Below are positions 53,070-61,694 of a DNA stretch of 64,000 nucleotides, piece by piece (the stretch's first letter is position 1; each line of letters begins with the position of its first letter). The stretch is from Alteribacillus sp041949975 (GTDB lineage: Bacteria > Bacillota > Bacilli > Bacillales > Marinococcaceae). The notes beneath the pieces were generated by a model, which saw only the letters and a program-made list of their open reading frames with translations, did no database searches and was not told where the DNA came from. The position numbers and the translations under genes are program-made. The DNA lies in the NCBI RefSeq assembly GCF_041949975.1, contig NZ_JBHFQG010000015.1:19551-83550 (forward strand). Reading direction: 5' to 3'.

Positions 53070-54795
53070 TAGCTCTTACCTCCTTATGAACGAGCGGATT
53101 TTGCACTTCGGTGTACACAGACTGTGTCTCTAATGTACCGACCAATTCATCCATATCATGGAAGCGTGTCAGCAAATTCGCCTTGCATGGAAGCGCTTCT
53201 TGATGCAGTAACGTGTTTAATATATTTGATGTTGAGTTGATGGCAACTGGAATAAAGTTTTCCAATTCTTCCCTAACTATTTGCAATAGCTTTTCTTCCT
53301 GCACTAAGCCGCTGCAGCCAAATGCATTAACCAAACCAAAAATATGGTTAAAAAAGAAATAATAACGCAGCCGCTCATCGACAAGACTATCCTCGCAGAC
53401 TGTGTCGCTTTTTTCCTTCAAGTTTGGTACAAACTGTTGCAAATAGTCCTGTTTGGATGACGCAAAATAATAACCCTGGTTATCCCTGTAATAAAAAGCT
53501 TCTGGATAACCTTTGTTCATTTTTAAAACGGAATTTTGCTGGTGGGCTTCCAATGCAATTCCATGCGTAAAGTATAGCCACAACAAAGGCTGCAGAGATA
53601 CATTTAAATATTTCTTAAACCAGTCTGTGCTGACTTCATCTACATTTCTATTTTCTTTTTCTGCGAGGTCTTCAATGATTCTTTGTAAATGTGGTTTTTC
53701 ACCTGGTAGAGCGTCTTGACATAGTCCCGCGATTAACGTGGTTTCTGCAGCTTTTTCTTTTTTAAAAGGATTTTCCCGAATAACAACTTCTAATCCGCTC
53801 TCTTTCTCCCCTTTTAATGCAAGATAAGCGGGATCACGCATAACATAAAAGCCAGGGAAAAATTCATTTAACTGCTTGCCTATCTCACTATCAAGAATTT
53901 TATTTACGGTCTGCCCTCTCTCTAACTCAATCTTCTTATTTACTCGTAAGGAATTTGTTACTTTAACCGGTATGGAAAACTTAAACATATAATCCAAGTT
54001 TTTATTATAGACCGTTCGAATCGAAGAAGTAGCTGAAACCTTTTTGCCCATAAGTCCAAGATCAAAAAGCAGCTCCTCTTGCATTAATTCTTGGATGGAA
54101 GAGGTTTGCAGCAGCTGCTCTGCCTGGAGGGGGTGAACAGGGAAAAGCTGAAAACCAGGTTTGCTGCCAGCTGCTTGCTTTTCTTCTTTTGTTAACAAGG
54201 ATAAAACAGCTTGTTCTGCCTCTTCTCCTCCTGCTTCAGCTATGGATTCATGAATTAAAAAATAACGTAAATTAAATTGTCCCCGTGTTTCCGGTGAATA
54301 TTTATTTGTTTCTTTCTCATTCATTCCCTGCCGGCTTTTCGGCGTGGGATGAAGTAAGTGTCCAAAAAGTAATGATTGTTCAGATTCAAGAAAGCTTCTT
54401 AAAGGATCATAAAGCTGACTGCTTTCTTCTTGTCTTTTTTCCAAAAACAATGTGATATTTTCAGTACTTAACAGCACTCGCTTCATTATTTCCTGAATGT
54501 GAACAGAGTCCCCGTCATGTGTAAGAGATAGCTCTTTCGATAACAAGCTGACAAGCGTCACAAGGTCTGCTTCTATCCACTCCGGATGATTTTTCATGCG
54601 GTAATACAATGGGAAAGAGTAGAGATGCCGGCCTGTTAAAGACGTATAATTGAGCTTTGCTTTTATTTCTGCTCCTTGTCCCTTAAGCGGTAAATATAAT
54701 ATTTCGTTTTCTATTTTTCCTTCGCCAGTTTCTCTAACGTAGCAATTTAAAAAGCATTCGATGGATTTTTGCTCTCCTGCCTTTCCACTATCCAT
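53038..54795 (-). CDS. NIS siderophore synthetase, IucA/RhbC-like
   Basis: 585 residues, IucA/IucC superfamily. LLFGHLLHPTPKSRQGM, LFPVHPLQAEQLL, SATSSIRTVYNKNLDYMFKF and ALEAHQQNSVLKM mark it. It probably condenses the first hydroxamate with citrate. It overlaps the decarboxylase gene by 8 bp and the acetyltransferase by 32. Confidence 0.92.
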   Translation of the reverse strand: MDSGKAGEQKSIECFLNCYVRETGEGKIENEILYLPLKGQGAEIKAKLNYTSLTGRHLYSFPLYYRMKNHPEWIEADLVTLVSLLSKELSLTHDGDSVHIQEIMKRVLLSTENITLFLEKRQEESSQLYDPLRSFLESEQSLLFGHLLHPTPKSRQGMNEKETNKYSPETRGQFNLRYFLIHESIAEAGGEEAEQAVLSLLTKEEKQAAGSKPGFQLFPVHPLQAEQLLQTSSIQELMQEELLFDLGLMGKKVSATSSIRTVYNKNLDYMFKFSIPVKVTNSLRVNKKIELERGQTVNKILDSEIGKQLNEFFPGFYVMRDPAYLALKGEKESGLEVVIRENPFKKEKAAETTLIAGLCQDALPGEKPHLQRIIEDLAEKENRNVDEVSTDWFKKYLNVSLQPLLWLYFTHGIALEAHQQNSVLKMNKGYPEAFYYRDNQGYYFASSKQDYLQQFVPNLKEKSDTVCEDSLVDERLRYYFFFNHIFGLVNAFGCSGLVQEEKLLQIVREELENFIPVAINSTSNILNTLLHQEALPCKANLLTRFHDMDELVGTLETQSVYTEVQNPLVHKEVRAIDYPHETNIV

Positions 54796-56326
54796 ATATC
54801 TCTTCTCCTCTCCATTTTTCTTCTAACTTTTTACCTTTTTGAATAATAGCTTCTATCACTTGCTTTCCGTTATGAAAATTAGAACCAGGGTGTAATAATG
54901 TTATTTTTAAAAACTGTTTATTGTGAACTTTTGTTTTGGAAAGCACCGCTTGTCCTTCATAAAACAACTCATTTTTAATGCTTCGATTTAACTGGTCCAC
55001 TATGATTTCCGGCATATCGCTTTGGGGATTATAACGAAAAACAAGGGTACTGATAGATGGAGCCAATACCGTTTCAAAAGCTTCATGACGTGTCATTTCT
55101 GCATGTAATTCGTTTGTCACCTCTATAATTTTTTCGATCCACTTGCCAACAGTTCCAATCCCTATTTGCCTCAAGGTCATCCATAGTTTTAATGCATCAA
55201 ACCTTCTCGACGTTTGAACAGACTTATCAACAAGGTGCAGCATACCGCACTCTTGATCTTCTGTTGGACTTAAATAATCTGCCTGCTGGCTGTTTATCGT
55301 TAAGCTGCCAGCTTCTTTGACAAGAAAGATACCGCAGCTGACTGGCTGAAAAAGCATTTTATGAAAATCTATCGTAACGGAATCTGCTCGTTCGATTCCT
55401 GCTAATCGGTTTTTATGTTTTTCACTAAATAAAAGCCCGCCTCCGTAGGCCGCATCTATGTGATACCACATGCCCTCTGCTTCAGCTATATCAGCAATCT
55501 CCGCTAAAGAATCAATACTGCCAAAATCGGTCGTACCTGCTGTTGCCACAATGGCAATTGGAAGCAAGCCATCCTTTTTCAATTCTTTTACAATGCTTAG
55601 GCAGCTTTGTCCGTCTATTTCTTTATTATTATTTGTTTTTATTGTAGTGACTGCTTGTTCGCCAAGACCCAACTGAACAGCCGATTTTTTCACCGTAAAG
55701 TGTGCGTCTTCAGAACAAAGTATCCGAAAACGTTCAGCCTCTGGCGGCAAACCATTTGCTTGAACAGAATGTCCAATTATTCTCTGGCACCAGTTGTCTC
55801 TAGCCAGCTGCAGCCCCATATAATTCGATTGTGTGCCTCCGCTTGTGAACACACCATCTCCTGTTTTCGGTAGACCAGCCAGTTCTATCATCCATTTCAC
55901 AAGTCTATCTTCTAAATAAGTGGCGGCAGGGCTTTGATCCCAGGAGTCCATGGACTGATTTAATGTGCTTAAAATAAGCTCTGCTGCGATGGAAGGGTTC
56001 ACAACCGGGCACTGTAAATGAGCCATACACGCAGGATGCTGAACTTTAATGGCCGGTTCGACTGCATATCTTCTCACATCCTCGAGTACCGTTTCCCATG
56101 CTTCTCCACGCAAGGAGTAAAGGTCAGGCTGCTCCAGCATCTCTTTTATTTGTAAAGGTGTTTTTCCGGGATAAGGTTCTTCTGTTTTATTCATCGTGTC
56201 CATAAGCATGTTTATTGTGCTGAACATCATTTCTTGAAATGATTGATTTGTTTTTGCATCTGTTTGTATAAAAAAGGAGTCTAAATTATCCTCTGTTTTT
56301 GTTTCTTTTGTTTTTAACAAAACCAT
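54788..56326 (-). CDS. PLP group II decarboxylase, L-2,4-diaminobutyrate decarboxylase-like
   Basis: 512 residues. QHPACMAHLQCPVVNPSI, GVFTSGGTQSNYMGLQLARD, HIDAAYGGG and the PLP Lys323 in DFHKMLFQP are the family features of DABA/glutamate decarboxylases (RhbB, Ddc). It would make 1,3-diaminopropane, the schizokinen backbone. Its start at 56326 is set by AAAAGGGG; an earlier frame start lacks support. First gene, next to the Fur boxes. Lysine decarboxylation to cadaverine cannot be excluded. Confidence 0.85.
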   Translation of the reverse strand: MVLLKTKETKTEDNLDSFFIQTDAKTNQSFQEMMFSTINMLMDTMNKTEEPYPGKTPLQIKEMLEQPDLYSLRGEAWETVLEDVRRYAVEPAIKVQHPACMAHLQCPVVNPSIAAELILSTLNQSMDSWDQSPAATYLEDRLVKWMIELAGLPKTGDGVFTSGGTQSNYMGLQLARDNWCQRIIGHSVQANGLPPEAERFRILCSEDAHFTVKKSAVQLGLGEQAVTTIKTNNNKEIDGQSCLSIVKELKKDGLLPIAIVATAGTTDFGSIDSLAEIADIAEAEGMWYHIDAAYGGGLLFSEKHKNRLAGIERADSVTIDFHKMLFQPVSCGIFLVKEAGSLTINSQQADYLSPTEDQECGMLHLVDKSVQTSRRFDALKLWMTLRQIGIGTVGKWIEKIIEVTNELHAEMTRHEAFETVLAPSISTLVFRYNPQSDMPEIIVDQLNRSIKNELFYEGQAVLSKTKVHNKQFLKITLLHPGSNFHNGKQVIEAIIQKGKKLEEKWRGEEIYG

Positions 56327-56358
56327 TATGCAGCCCCTTTTCATCAATTATTCAATAT

Positions 56359-56373
56359 TGATAATCATTATCA
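56359..56373 (-). promoter_or_regulatory. Fur box 1, perfect 7-1-7
   Basis: TGATAATCATTATCA equals the B. subtilis Fur consensus (TGATAAT-N-ATTATCA). It lies 33 bp before the decarboxylase start. Confidence 0.9.
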
Positions 56374-56418
56374 ATTATTCATTTTTAAAAAACGTCTGTC
56401 CAGAAGGGTGACGTTAAT

Positions 56419-56433
56419 TGATAACGAATATCA
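56419..56433. promoter_or_regulatory. Fur box 2
   Basis: TGATAACGAATATCA differs from the 7-1-7 consensus at two positions and is extended by ATTTTCATT. About 60 bp upstream of box 1. Confidence 0.65.
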
Positions 56434-56659
56434 TTTTCATTAACTAATGTATGTCATTAGCAAAGTGAAAGTCAATAATTATTCTGGAATTTAGGCATAA
56501 TTAATTAATAACTTCTCCGATTAAATTAGTGACGACATTCCTGTTATATCAAGCGTTTTACTTGTTTCTTCTTCAACAAAAACTAAAAAACATCCTTTAG
56601 TTGTTTATTTCTTTTATAAGCCTAATGACCCTGTCTTCTTCATTCATATCATTTGCATC

Positions 56660-56687
56660 TTTCTCAGTTTAGGGGTAAACTGAGAAA
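56660..56687. promoter_or_regulatory. Perfect 12-bp-arm palindrome, probable MarR (MhqR-like) operator
   Basis: Arms TTTCTCAGTTTA and TAAACTGAGAAA are perfectly complementary around GGGG. It lies about 30 bp before the regulator gene. No T run follows, so it is not a terminator. Autoregulation by the MarR protein is likely. Confidence 0.6.
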
Positions 56688-56717
56688 GAAATAGATTGGA
56701 AAAGGAATGGATAAAAT

Positions 56718-57188
56718 ATGGATCAACCTAAAGAAAACTCGCCTTTATCCAAGCATAATGAACGATTGGCGCTTCTGCTCTGGTTTCGTTTATCTCGTTT
56801 TTACAACCAAAGTATACGCCGGTCGAATAAGCATTTAAAAAAGTGGGGGCTAAGTGCTGCCCAATTTGATGTTCTTGTCCAAGTTGGTACGTATCAGCCC
56901 TTAACACAAAATGAATTGGCATCTAAACTTTTTGTGACAAAAGGGAATATTACACAGGTCCTTCGACGCATGGAAGATCTGGGATGGGTGCAGCGAAAAC
57001 AGGATTGGAAAAAGAAAGTTATTTCATTAACTGATGCAGGTAATTCTTTATTTAAAGAAGTCGTACCGAATCAGGAACATTTTCAGGCTTCTCAATTTCA
57101 AGGCCTGAAAAAAGAGGAACAAAAACAATTACTGGAGTTATTAAAAAAGCTTCAGTTACAAAATAAAGAGGAGGAGAAATTACAATGA
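56718..57188 (+). CDS. MarR-family regulator, MhqR-like
   Basis: 156 residues. The winged helix is at about 40-105 (LTQNELASKLFVTKGNITQVLRRMEDLGWVQRKQDWKKK, quoted in part only by its ends), with a typical wing. Context (mhqO and mhqD homologues downstream, overlapping) marks it as the MhqR-type sensor of quinones or catechols. ATGA overlap with the next gene. Confidence 0.82.
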   Translation: MDQPKENSPLSKHNERLALLLWFRLSRFYNQSIRRSNKHLKKWGLSAAQFDVLVQVGTYQPLTQNELASKLFVTKGNITQVLRRMEDLGWVQRKQDWKKKVISLTDAGNSLFKEVVPNQEHFQASQFQGLKKEEQKQLLELLKKLQLQNKEEEKLQ

Positions 57189-58159
57189 AATTAAAAGGCA
57201 TTCATCATTTATCTGCTATCACAGCTAATGCAAAAGAGAACCTTGATTTCTATACAAAAATGATGGGATTGCGTCTCGTGAAAAAAACAGTTAATCAAGA
57301 TGATACTTCTGTATATCATTTATTTTACGGAGATGAACGCGGTAATCCTGGTACAGAATTGACGTTTTTTGAAATACCAATGGCGGCGCCAAACCAGCCG
57401 GGAGCAAGCAGTATTTCTGCTACTTCTCTAAGAGTTCCGGACAACAAAGCCCTGCTCTATTGGAAAAAAAGATTTGAAGTATACGGAGTAGAGCATGAAG
57501 AAATTGCGGAGCGAGGCGGCAGAAATACAATTGCATTTAAAGATTTTGAAGGACAGCGATTAATTCTTGTATCTGATGAAAATAATGAAGGCGTTCCTGG
57601 AGGAAGCCCCTGGGAAAAAGCTCCTGTTCCGCAAAAACATGGTGTAACCGGCCTCGGTCCTATTAAACTAACAGTAAGAGATGCAAAACCTACTGCCACA
57701 GCCTTAACAGATGTGATGGGCTTTCGGAAAAAAGGCACTTACTCGTCTGATGAAGAAGGTAAAGCTGACATTGTTATGTTTCAAACCAGTGAAGGAGGCA
57801 GCGGTGCTGAAATTCACTTAGAAGAGCGTCCCGACCTTCCTTTCGAACGCCAAGGCAGAGGCGGAGTGCACCATGTAGCTTTTCGTGTAGAAGATCTAGA
57901 AGAATTAGAGAAATGGATTGAGCACATTAGCGATGTCGGACTTCCTAACTCCGGTTTTGTTGAACGATATTATTTCAAATCCCTCTATTTCCGGGAACCA
58001 AACGGAATACTGTTTGAAATTGCCACGGACGGTCCTGGGTTTGATGGTGATGAAGAGCTTGAACATTTAGGAGAATCATTAGCACTCCCTCCTTATCTCG
58101 AGCCGAAACGTGAACAAATCGAATCAAAATTAAAACCATTAGATTATAAGCCTAAATAG
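57185..58159 (+). CDS. mhqO: Ring-cleaving dioxygenase family protein, MhqO-like
   Basis: 324 residues, two glyoxalase/extradiol-dioxygenase modules. KGIHHLSAITANAKENLDFYTKMMGL opens module 1 and GRGGVHHVAFRVEDLEEL module 2, with His and Glu metal ligands (RYYFKSLYFREPNGILFEIATD). It is thought to open thiol-reactive quinone/catechol adducts. Overlaps marR (ATGA). Followed 44 bp on by mhqD. Confidence 0.88.
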   Translation: MKLKGIHHLSAITANAKENLDFYTKMMGLRLVKKTVNQDDTSVYHLFYGDERGNPGTELTFFEIPMAAPNQPGASSISATSLRVPDNKALLYWKKRFEVYGVEHEEIAERGGRNTIAFKDFEGQRLILVSDENNEGVPGGSPWEKAPVPQKHGVTGLGPIKLTVRDAKPTATALTDVMGFRKKGTYSSDEEGKADIVMFQTSEGGSGAEIHLEERPDLPFERQGRGGVHHVAFRVEDLEELEKWIEHISDVGLPNSGFVERYYFKSLYFREPNGILFEIATDGPGFDGDEELEHLGESLALPPYLEPKREQIESKLKPLDYKPK

Positions 58160-58203
58160 CGATGCTTGCCCAGAATTAATGTATTTAGAAAGGTGGACCT
58201 TGA

Positions 58204-58812
58204 ATGAAGCATATTTTTAAAGAAGGAAAAAACAAGGACGCTCCCGTACTACTACTATTGCACGGAACCGGCGGTACGGAAGAAGATTTACTTGAAGTCG
58301 GCCGAATAATCGATGATGAAGCTTCCATACTAAGTGTCCGGGGAAATGTATCGGAAAATGGTATGCCCAGATTTTTCCGTCGCTTAGCAGAAGGAGTATT
58401 TGACGAGGAAGATCTTATTTTCCGGACAAAAAAACTCCATGACTTTCTGGACGACAGTGCGGAAAAATTCGGTTTTGACCGCAAAAATATCGTGGCCGTC
58501 GGCTATTCTAATGGAGCTAATATTGCCGGTAGTTTGCTGTTCCATTATGAAGATTCTTTAAAAGGGGCGTTACTCCATCATCCAATGGTTCCTCGAAAAG
58601 GAGTAGAGCTTCCAGACTTGAGAGAAAAAGGCATATTTATAGGCGCCGGATCGAATGACCCCATTTGCCCCCCAGAAGAAACAGAAGAACTTAGCAAACT
58701 TTTAGAGGAAGCTGGCGCTTATGTAAAGGTTCAATGGGAACAAAGCGGCCACCAGCTGACTTTGGAAGAGGTAAAAGGTGCCGCTGAATGGTACAAAAAC
58801 CATATTAAATAA
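58204..58812 (+). CDS. mhqD: Carboxylesterase/hydrolase, MhqD-like
   Basis: 202 residues, alpha/beta hydrolase. LLLLHGTGGTEEDLLE oxyanion region, nucleophile Ser in GYSNGANIAG, Asp in SNDPICPPEE and His in SGHQLTLEE form the triad. B. subtilis MhqD is co-induced with MhqO by methylhydroquinone. AAAGGTGG precedes the ATG. Confidence 0.88.
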   Translation: MKHIFKEGKNKDAPVLLLLHGTGGTEEDLLEVGRIIDDEASILSVRGNVSENGMPRFFRRLAEGVFDEEDLIFRTKKLHDFLDDSAEKFGFDRKNIVAVGYSNGANIAGSLLFHYEDSLKGALLHHPMVPRKGVELPDLREKGIFIGAGSNDPICPPEETEELSKLLEEAGAYVKVQWEQSGHQLTLEEVKGAAEWYKNHIK

Positions 58813-58855
58813 TTGGTTCGGGGCTGTCTCAAAAGATTAGTTTAGGGTATGATGG

Positions 58856-59056
58856 TCACAAGCTAACTGGAATATGCGAGACTCCCTCCGGAAATGTTGT
58901 CACACCAACATCCTGCTTGAAAGTGAAGGTTTTCCCCAGTTCTCGCCCTCGTTCATCGACGGAACAGGCATACTGAGTGTGTTTAGCAATGTCAATACCA
59001 ACCACGAGAGTAGTTTCTGTCACTTGATTTACACGCTGATTACGATTATGATGCAT
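58856..59056 (-). pseudogene. IS110-family transposase, 5' fragment
   Basis: VVGIDIAKHTQYACSVDERGRELG is the N-terminal RuvC-like segment with the first catalytic Asp; the frame ends after about 66 codons of the expected 400. The 3' part is missing, and GGGGCTGTCTCAAAAG (58817) beside it resembles the end of another element. A relic. Confidence 0.75.
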
Positions 59057-59140
59057 GATAGGTTCTCCTTTTTGTGCATGTTTGTTTGGTTTGGTATAAC
59101 AGCATCATAAAGGAGGACCTTTTTTTAATTGATTACACAG

Positions 59141-59255
59141 GAATGCTCCTGCGGGAAAAGCGGCAGTGTGAAGACCCCGCAGTAAGCGTTTTTTGCTCAC
59201 GAGGAGGCTGAGCCGCCGCTGCGGCAAAGAAGACACTACGAGAACAAGCCAAAGA
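59141..59255. repeat. Bacillus-type intergenic repeat
   Basis: GAATGCTCCTGCGGGAAAAG, GAAGACCCCGCAGTAAGCG, GAGGAGGCTGAGCCGCCG and a closing AAGAAGACACTACGAG resemble a widely spread Bacillaceae intergenic repeat, with two strong hairpins. It lies directly upstream of the IS110 fragment. Identification from memory of the pattern. Confidence 0.45.
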
Positions 59256-59354
59256 GAGTTGGAGTAGATGTCGCACTTGTGCCCTGAGGGTGAAAGCGAA
59301 TATATTCCATTTGCGTTTGCTAAGAACTGACTTATGGGGACAGCTCCGCTCTTT

Positions 59355-60203
59355 TTATACCCTCAGTAAAATAATTCCTGCAAACACCCCAGCTAAAATA
59401 CAGAATTGCATTACCGTAATTCTTTCTTTCAAATACAAAAATGAAAGAAGCGCAACCAATAATGCATGGGTGGCAAAAAGAGGAGAAACAATACTTGCTG
59501 GACCGGATAACAATGCTAAAGCGTACAGCTGCATACCCCCAAAAGAGAAAATTCCTGTTCCTAATCCCCAGATAAAAGCACGCCCCGTCTTATCACCTTC
59601 TACCACTTTTCGTCTTTTCCCCCACATTACTGCAGACCAAAGGGTACCAAATAAATAAGCATATAAAAGAATCGGTGTGTTTTCAAACCCCGTTTCTTCC
59701 GTAATTTTCAATCCACCGTTACGTAAAAAAAATAAAATCATTGCCAATATCACAAAAACATACCATATTCTATTTGGGATCGTTAAACGTTCTTTCGGGT
59801 CAAGCGGAAGTAAACTTATCGAAGCCAGTATAAGAACAATGCCGATGCTTTCCATAAAAGTTAGTGCTTCCGCGTATAAAAGTACACTCATTAATACGAT
59901 GAACAGAATATTCGTATTAACTAATGGAGAGGTTAAACTTGCCGGGCCATATTCTAAAGCTTTCATGTACAGAACATTGCCAAAAGTAGAACCGGCACCT
60001 ACCATAAGACCTGCTGCTAGTAGTGAGCCAGTGACACTTAGCGTCCCTTCTAATATTGCTGCTGCAGTAAAACTAAATGTACCGCTTATGTATAAACCAG
60101 TTAAAAATGGGTGCAGCGGCCATTTTCGAAATGAATTGTATTTCATAAAAAACGAGGATAACCCAAAAACAATAGAGCTTGCTAATGCTAAAACAAACCA
60201 CAT
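59355..60203 (-). CDS. EamA/DMT family transporter
   Basis: 282 residues, ten membrane helices: SIVFGLSSFFMKYNSFRKWP, MKALEYGPASLTSPLVNTNI, LALLSGPASIVSPLFATHAL. Substrate unknown. ATG at 60203 with GGAGAA seven bases upstream; an earlier start at 60233 is unsupported. Confidence 0.88.
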   Translation of the reverse strand: MWFVLALASSIVFGLSSFFMKYNSFRKWPLHPFLTGLYISGTFSFTAAAILEGTLSVTGSLLAAGLMVGAGSTFGNVLYMKALEYGPASLTSPLVNTNILFIVLMSVLLYAEALTFMESIGIVLILASISLLPLDPKERLTIPNRIWYVFVILAMILFFLRNGGLKITEETGFENTPILLYAYLFGTLWSAVMWGKRRKVVEGDKTGRAFIWGLGTGIFSFGGMQLYALALLSGPASIVSPLFATHALLVALLSFLYLKERITVMQFCILAGVFAGIILLRV

Positions 60204-60284
60204 ACACACTTCTCCATTTCCCAAAAAACGCAAAATTGAACTTCCATTATAATATTAGCGAACTCTTCTACTCTTCGTAAATGA

Positions 60285-60510
60285 AGAACAAAAACGCAAG
60301 CGCCCTGTTCAGCCTCGACAGGTAAATGTTCTCCAGTCACGAAAGGCGTTCTTACTTCCACAGGATGTGGTGACTTCTGTGTTGCGAACACGATGTTCGC
60401 GATTCTAGCAAAAGTTCCTTAAACCGTCTTGGGCCTCCGAGAGGCTGGGCGCTGAAGCTAGACGCGGATAATCCACAACTTGTAAAAACATAATTTCCTA
60501 AACAATAAGA
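60285..60510. repeat. Dispersed repeat, family A, recent copy 2
   Basis: Almost identical to 29640-29875, from AGAACAAAA through CAGCCTCGACAGGTAAATG, CGAACACGATGTTCGCG and GAGAGGCTGGGCGCTGAAG to TTTCCTAAACAA; it lacks the 20 extra bases of the other copy. Confidence 0.7.
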
Positions 60511-60544
60511 AAAGTCCCTCCAGTTTGAAAGGACACAAAGAGTA

Positions 60545-60718
60545 TTATGAAGTACAGCAAGTATCACAACAAGGCTTTTGTGATTTCCAAAGGGCTTTTA
60601 TAGGATTAAAAAGGGCTGAACCTCTTATTTCTGTCCTTGAAGCCTCTTTTGCGATTCGTCTCACTTCTTGCTGTCTGTATTCCACTTCCTCCTTCAAAAA
60701 ATGATCCGTATACATCAT
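60545..60718 (-). CDS. 57-residue protein with C-terminal Cys cluster
   Basis: MMYTDHFLKEEVEYRQQEVR, a helical middle, then ALWKSQKPCCDTCCTS at the end. AAAAGGGG lies ten bases before the ATG pair. No family recognised. Four cysteines in CCDTCC suggest metal or disulfide chemistry. A perfect dyad lies just upstream. Confidence 0.55.
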   Translation of the reverse strand: MMYTDHFLKEEVEYRQQEVRRIAKEASRTEIRGSALFNPIKALWKSQKPCCDTCCTS

Positions 60719-60736
60719 TCTTTAACCCCTTTTCTT

Positions 60737-60760
60737 ATTAATCAACTTTTTTTGATTAAT
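60737..60760 (-). promoter_or_regulatory. Perfect 9-bp dyad upstream of the small Cys protein
   Basis: ATTAATCAA and TTGATTAAT flank CTTTTT; another TTTGATTTAAT half-site lies at 60811-60821. Placement about 20 bp before the ATG fits a repressor operator. Confidence 0.45.
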
Positions 60761-60823
60761 TTAATTTTATGCCGCACCGCCAAGAAAAGCAATTGTTAAA
60801 CCAATTTTTTTTGATTTAATACA

Positions 60824-60853
60824 GAAAAAAAGCCTAAACTTCTTTGTTTAGGC
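60824..60853 (-). terminator. Terminator of the YjdJ-like gene
   Basis: GCCTAAAC and GTTTAGGC form the stem, with TTTTTTT following on the minus strand. Confidence 0.75.
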
Positions 60854-61129
60854 GGAACCCAGTACATCATGATATTCTTCATGTTTCTTTAATTGGCTTT
60901 CTGCATAGTCACATTGGGAGATAATTTTTTTATTTTCTGCTCTTGCTTTTTCCACCACTTTAGCCACCAGCTGTTTTCCTATGCCCTGACCTCCTAATTC
61001 TTCAGCAACATACGTATGTTCTATGACAATATTGCTGTCATTATCATGAGAAAAAGTAATTTCTGCTTTTTTTTCACCATTTTGCGTAATAAAAAATTCT
61101 CCGTCTCCTCTTTTTATTTCATCCATCAT
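60848..61129 (-). CDS. GNAT-like YjdJ family N-acetyltransferase
   Basis: 93 residues of the short GNAT (PF14542) group: ITFSHDNDSNIVIEHTYVAEEL and GGQGIGKQLVAKVVEKARAE with the acetyl-CoA loop, then CDYAESQLKKHEEYHDVL. Start at 61129 with AAAGGAGA upstream; the frame extends toward the cupin gene but without support. Confidence 0.85.
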   Translation of the reverse strand: MMDEIKRGDGEFFITQNGEKKAEITFSHDNDSNIVIEHTYVAEELGGQGIGKQLVAKVVEKARAENKKIISQCDYAESQLKKHEEYHDVLGSA

Positions 61130-61191
61130 TCCGTCTCTCCTTTTAGCAGGGTGTATGTCTATTCCCGGAATAACCGTGCACTTAAACTCTT

Positions 61192-61626
61192 CTACCACTC
61201 TACTGGCTTTTCCACCACAATTCCATCTGAAATATTGTTATGCTGCAACGAATTTTCTTTTGCCTGGACACAAATAAAATACAAATTCTCATCAGAGTTA
61301 TTTCTAAAAATCCTTACCCCAGTCGGTGCTACTCGCACGACAGACCCTTCTTCTATGTCAAATACATCCTCATCCACTTGAAACTGGCCCTTCCCTTTCA
61401 CGAAAATATAAAGCTCTTCATTTTCTCCATGTTTATGGTGAAAAGGCACAGATGTATGAGGTGGAAACGAATTTATAGAAACTTCCATGCTATTTAAGTC
61501 TAATAAGTCATTTAAAAAAGCTTTTCCTCTGGCTTTAACAGGCTCTTCCATTTTATAATCCTTTAGATCTTCCCATTTTCCTAAATGTGCAGCAGTGTAG
61601 TTGGTTCCTTTCTTCATTTCTGGCAT
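61192..61626 (-). CDS. Cupin domain protein
   Basis: 144 residues. VPFHHKHGENEELYIFVKGKGQ (cupin motif 1, quoted in part) and GSVVRVAPTGVRIFRNNSDEN (motif 2) show an intact metal-binding jelly roll with two His and a Glu. Function unknown. GAGGAGG precedes the ATG. Possibly co-transcribed with the YjdJ-like gene 60 bp further. Confidence 0.85.
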   Translation of the reverse strand: MPEMKKGTNYTAAHLGKWEDLKDYKMEEPVKARGKAFLNDLLDLNSMEVSINSFPPHTSVPFHHKHGENEELYIFVKGKGQFQVDEDVFDIEEGSVVRVAPTGVRIFRNNSDENLYFICVQAKENSLQHNNISDGIVVEKPVEW

Positions 61627-61694
61627 TTTATACCTCCTCCATCTATTTACCTTTATTATATATCTGATTATTTAGAAAATAAAAGAAAAACGAC

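Noticed and set aside
59677..60252. 191-codon plus-strand ORF opposite the EamA gene
   Set aside because: Antisense shadow; lacks a ribosome site and family likeness.
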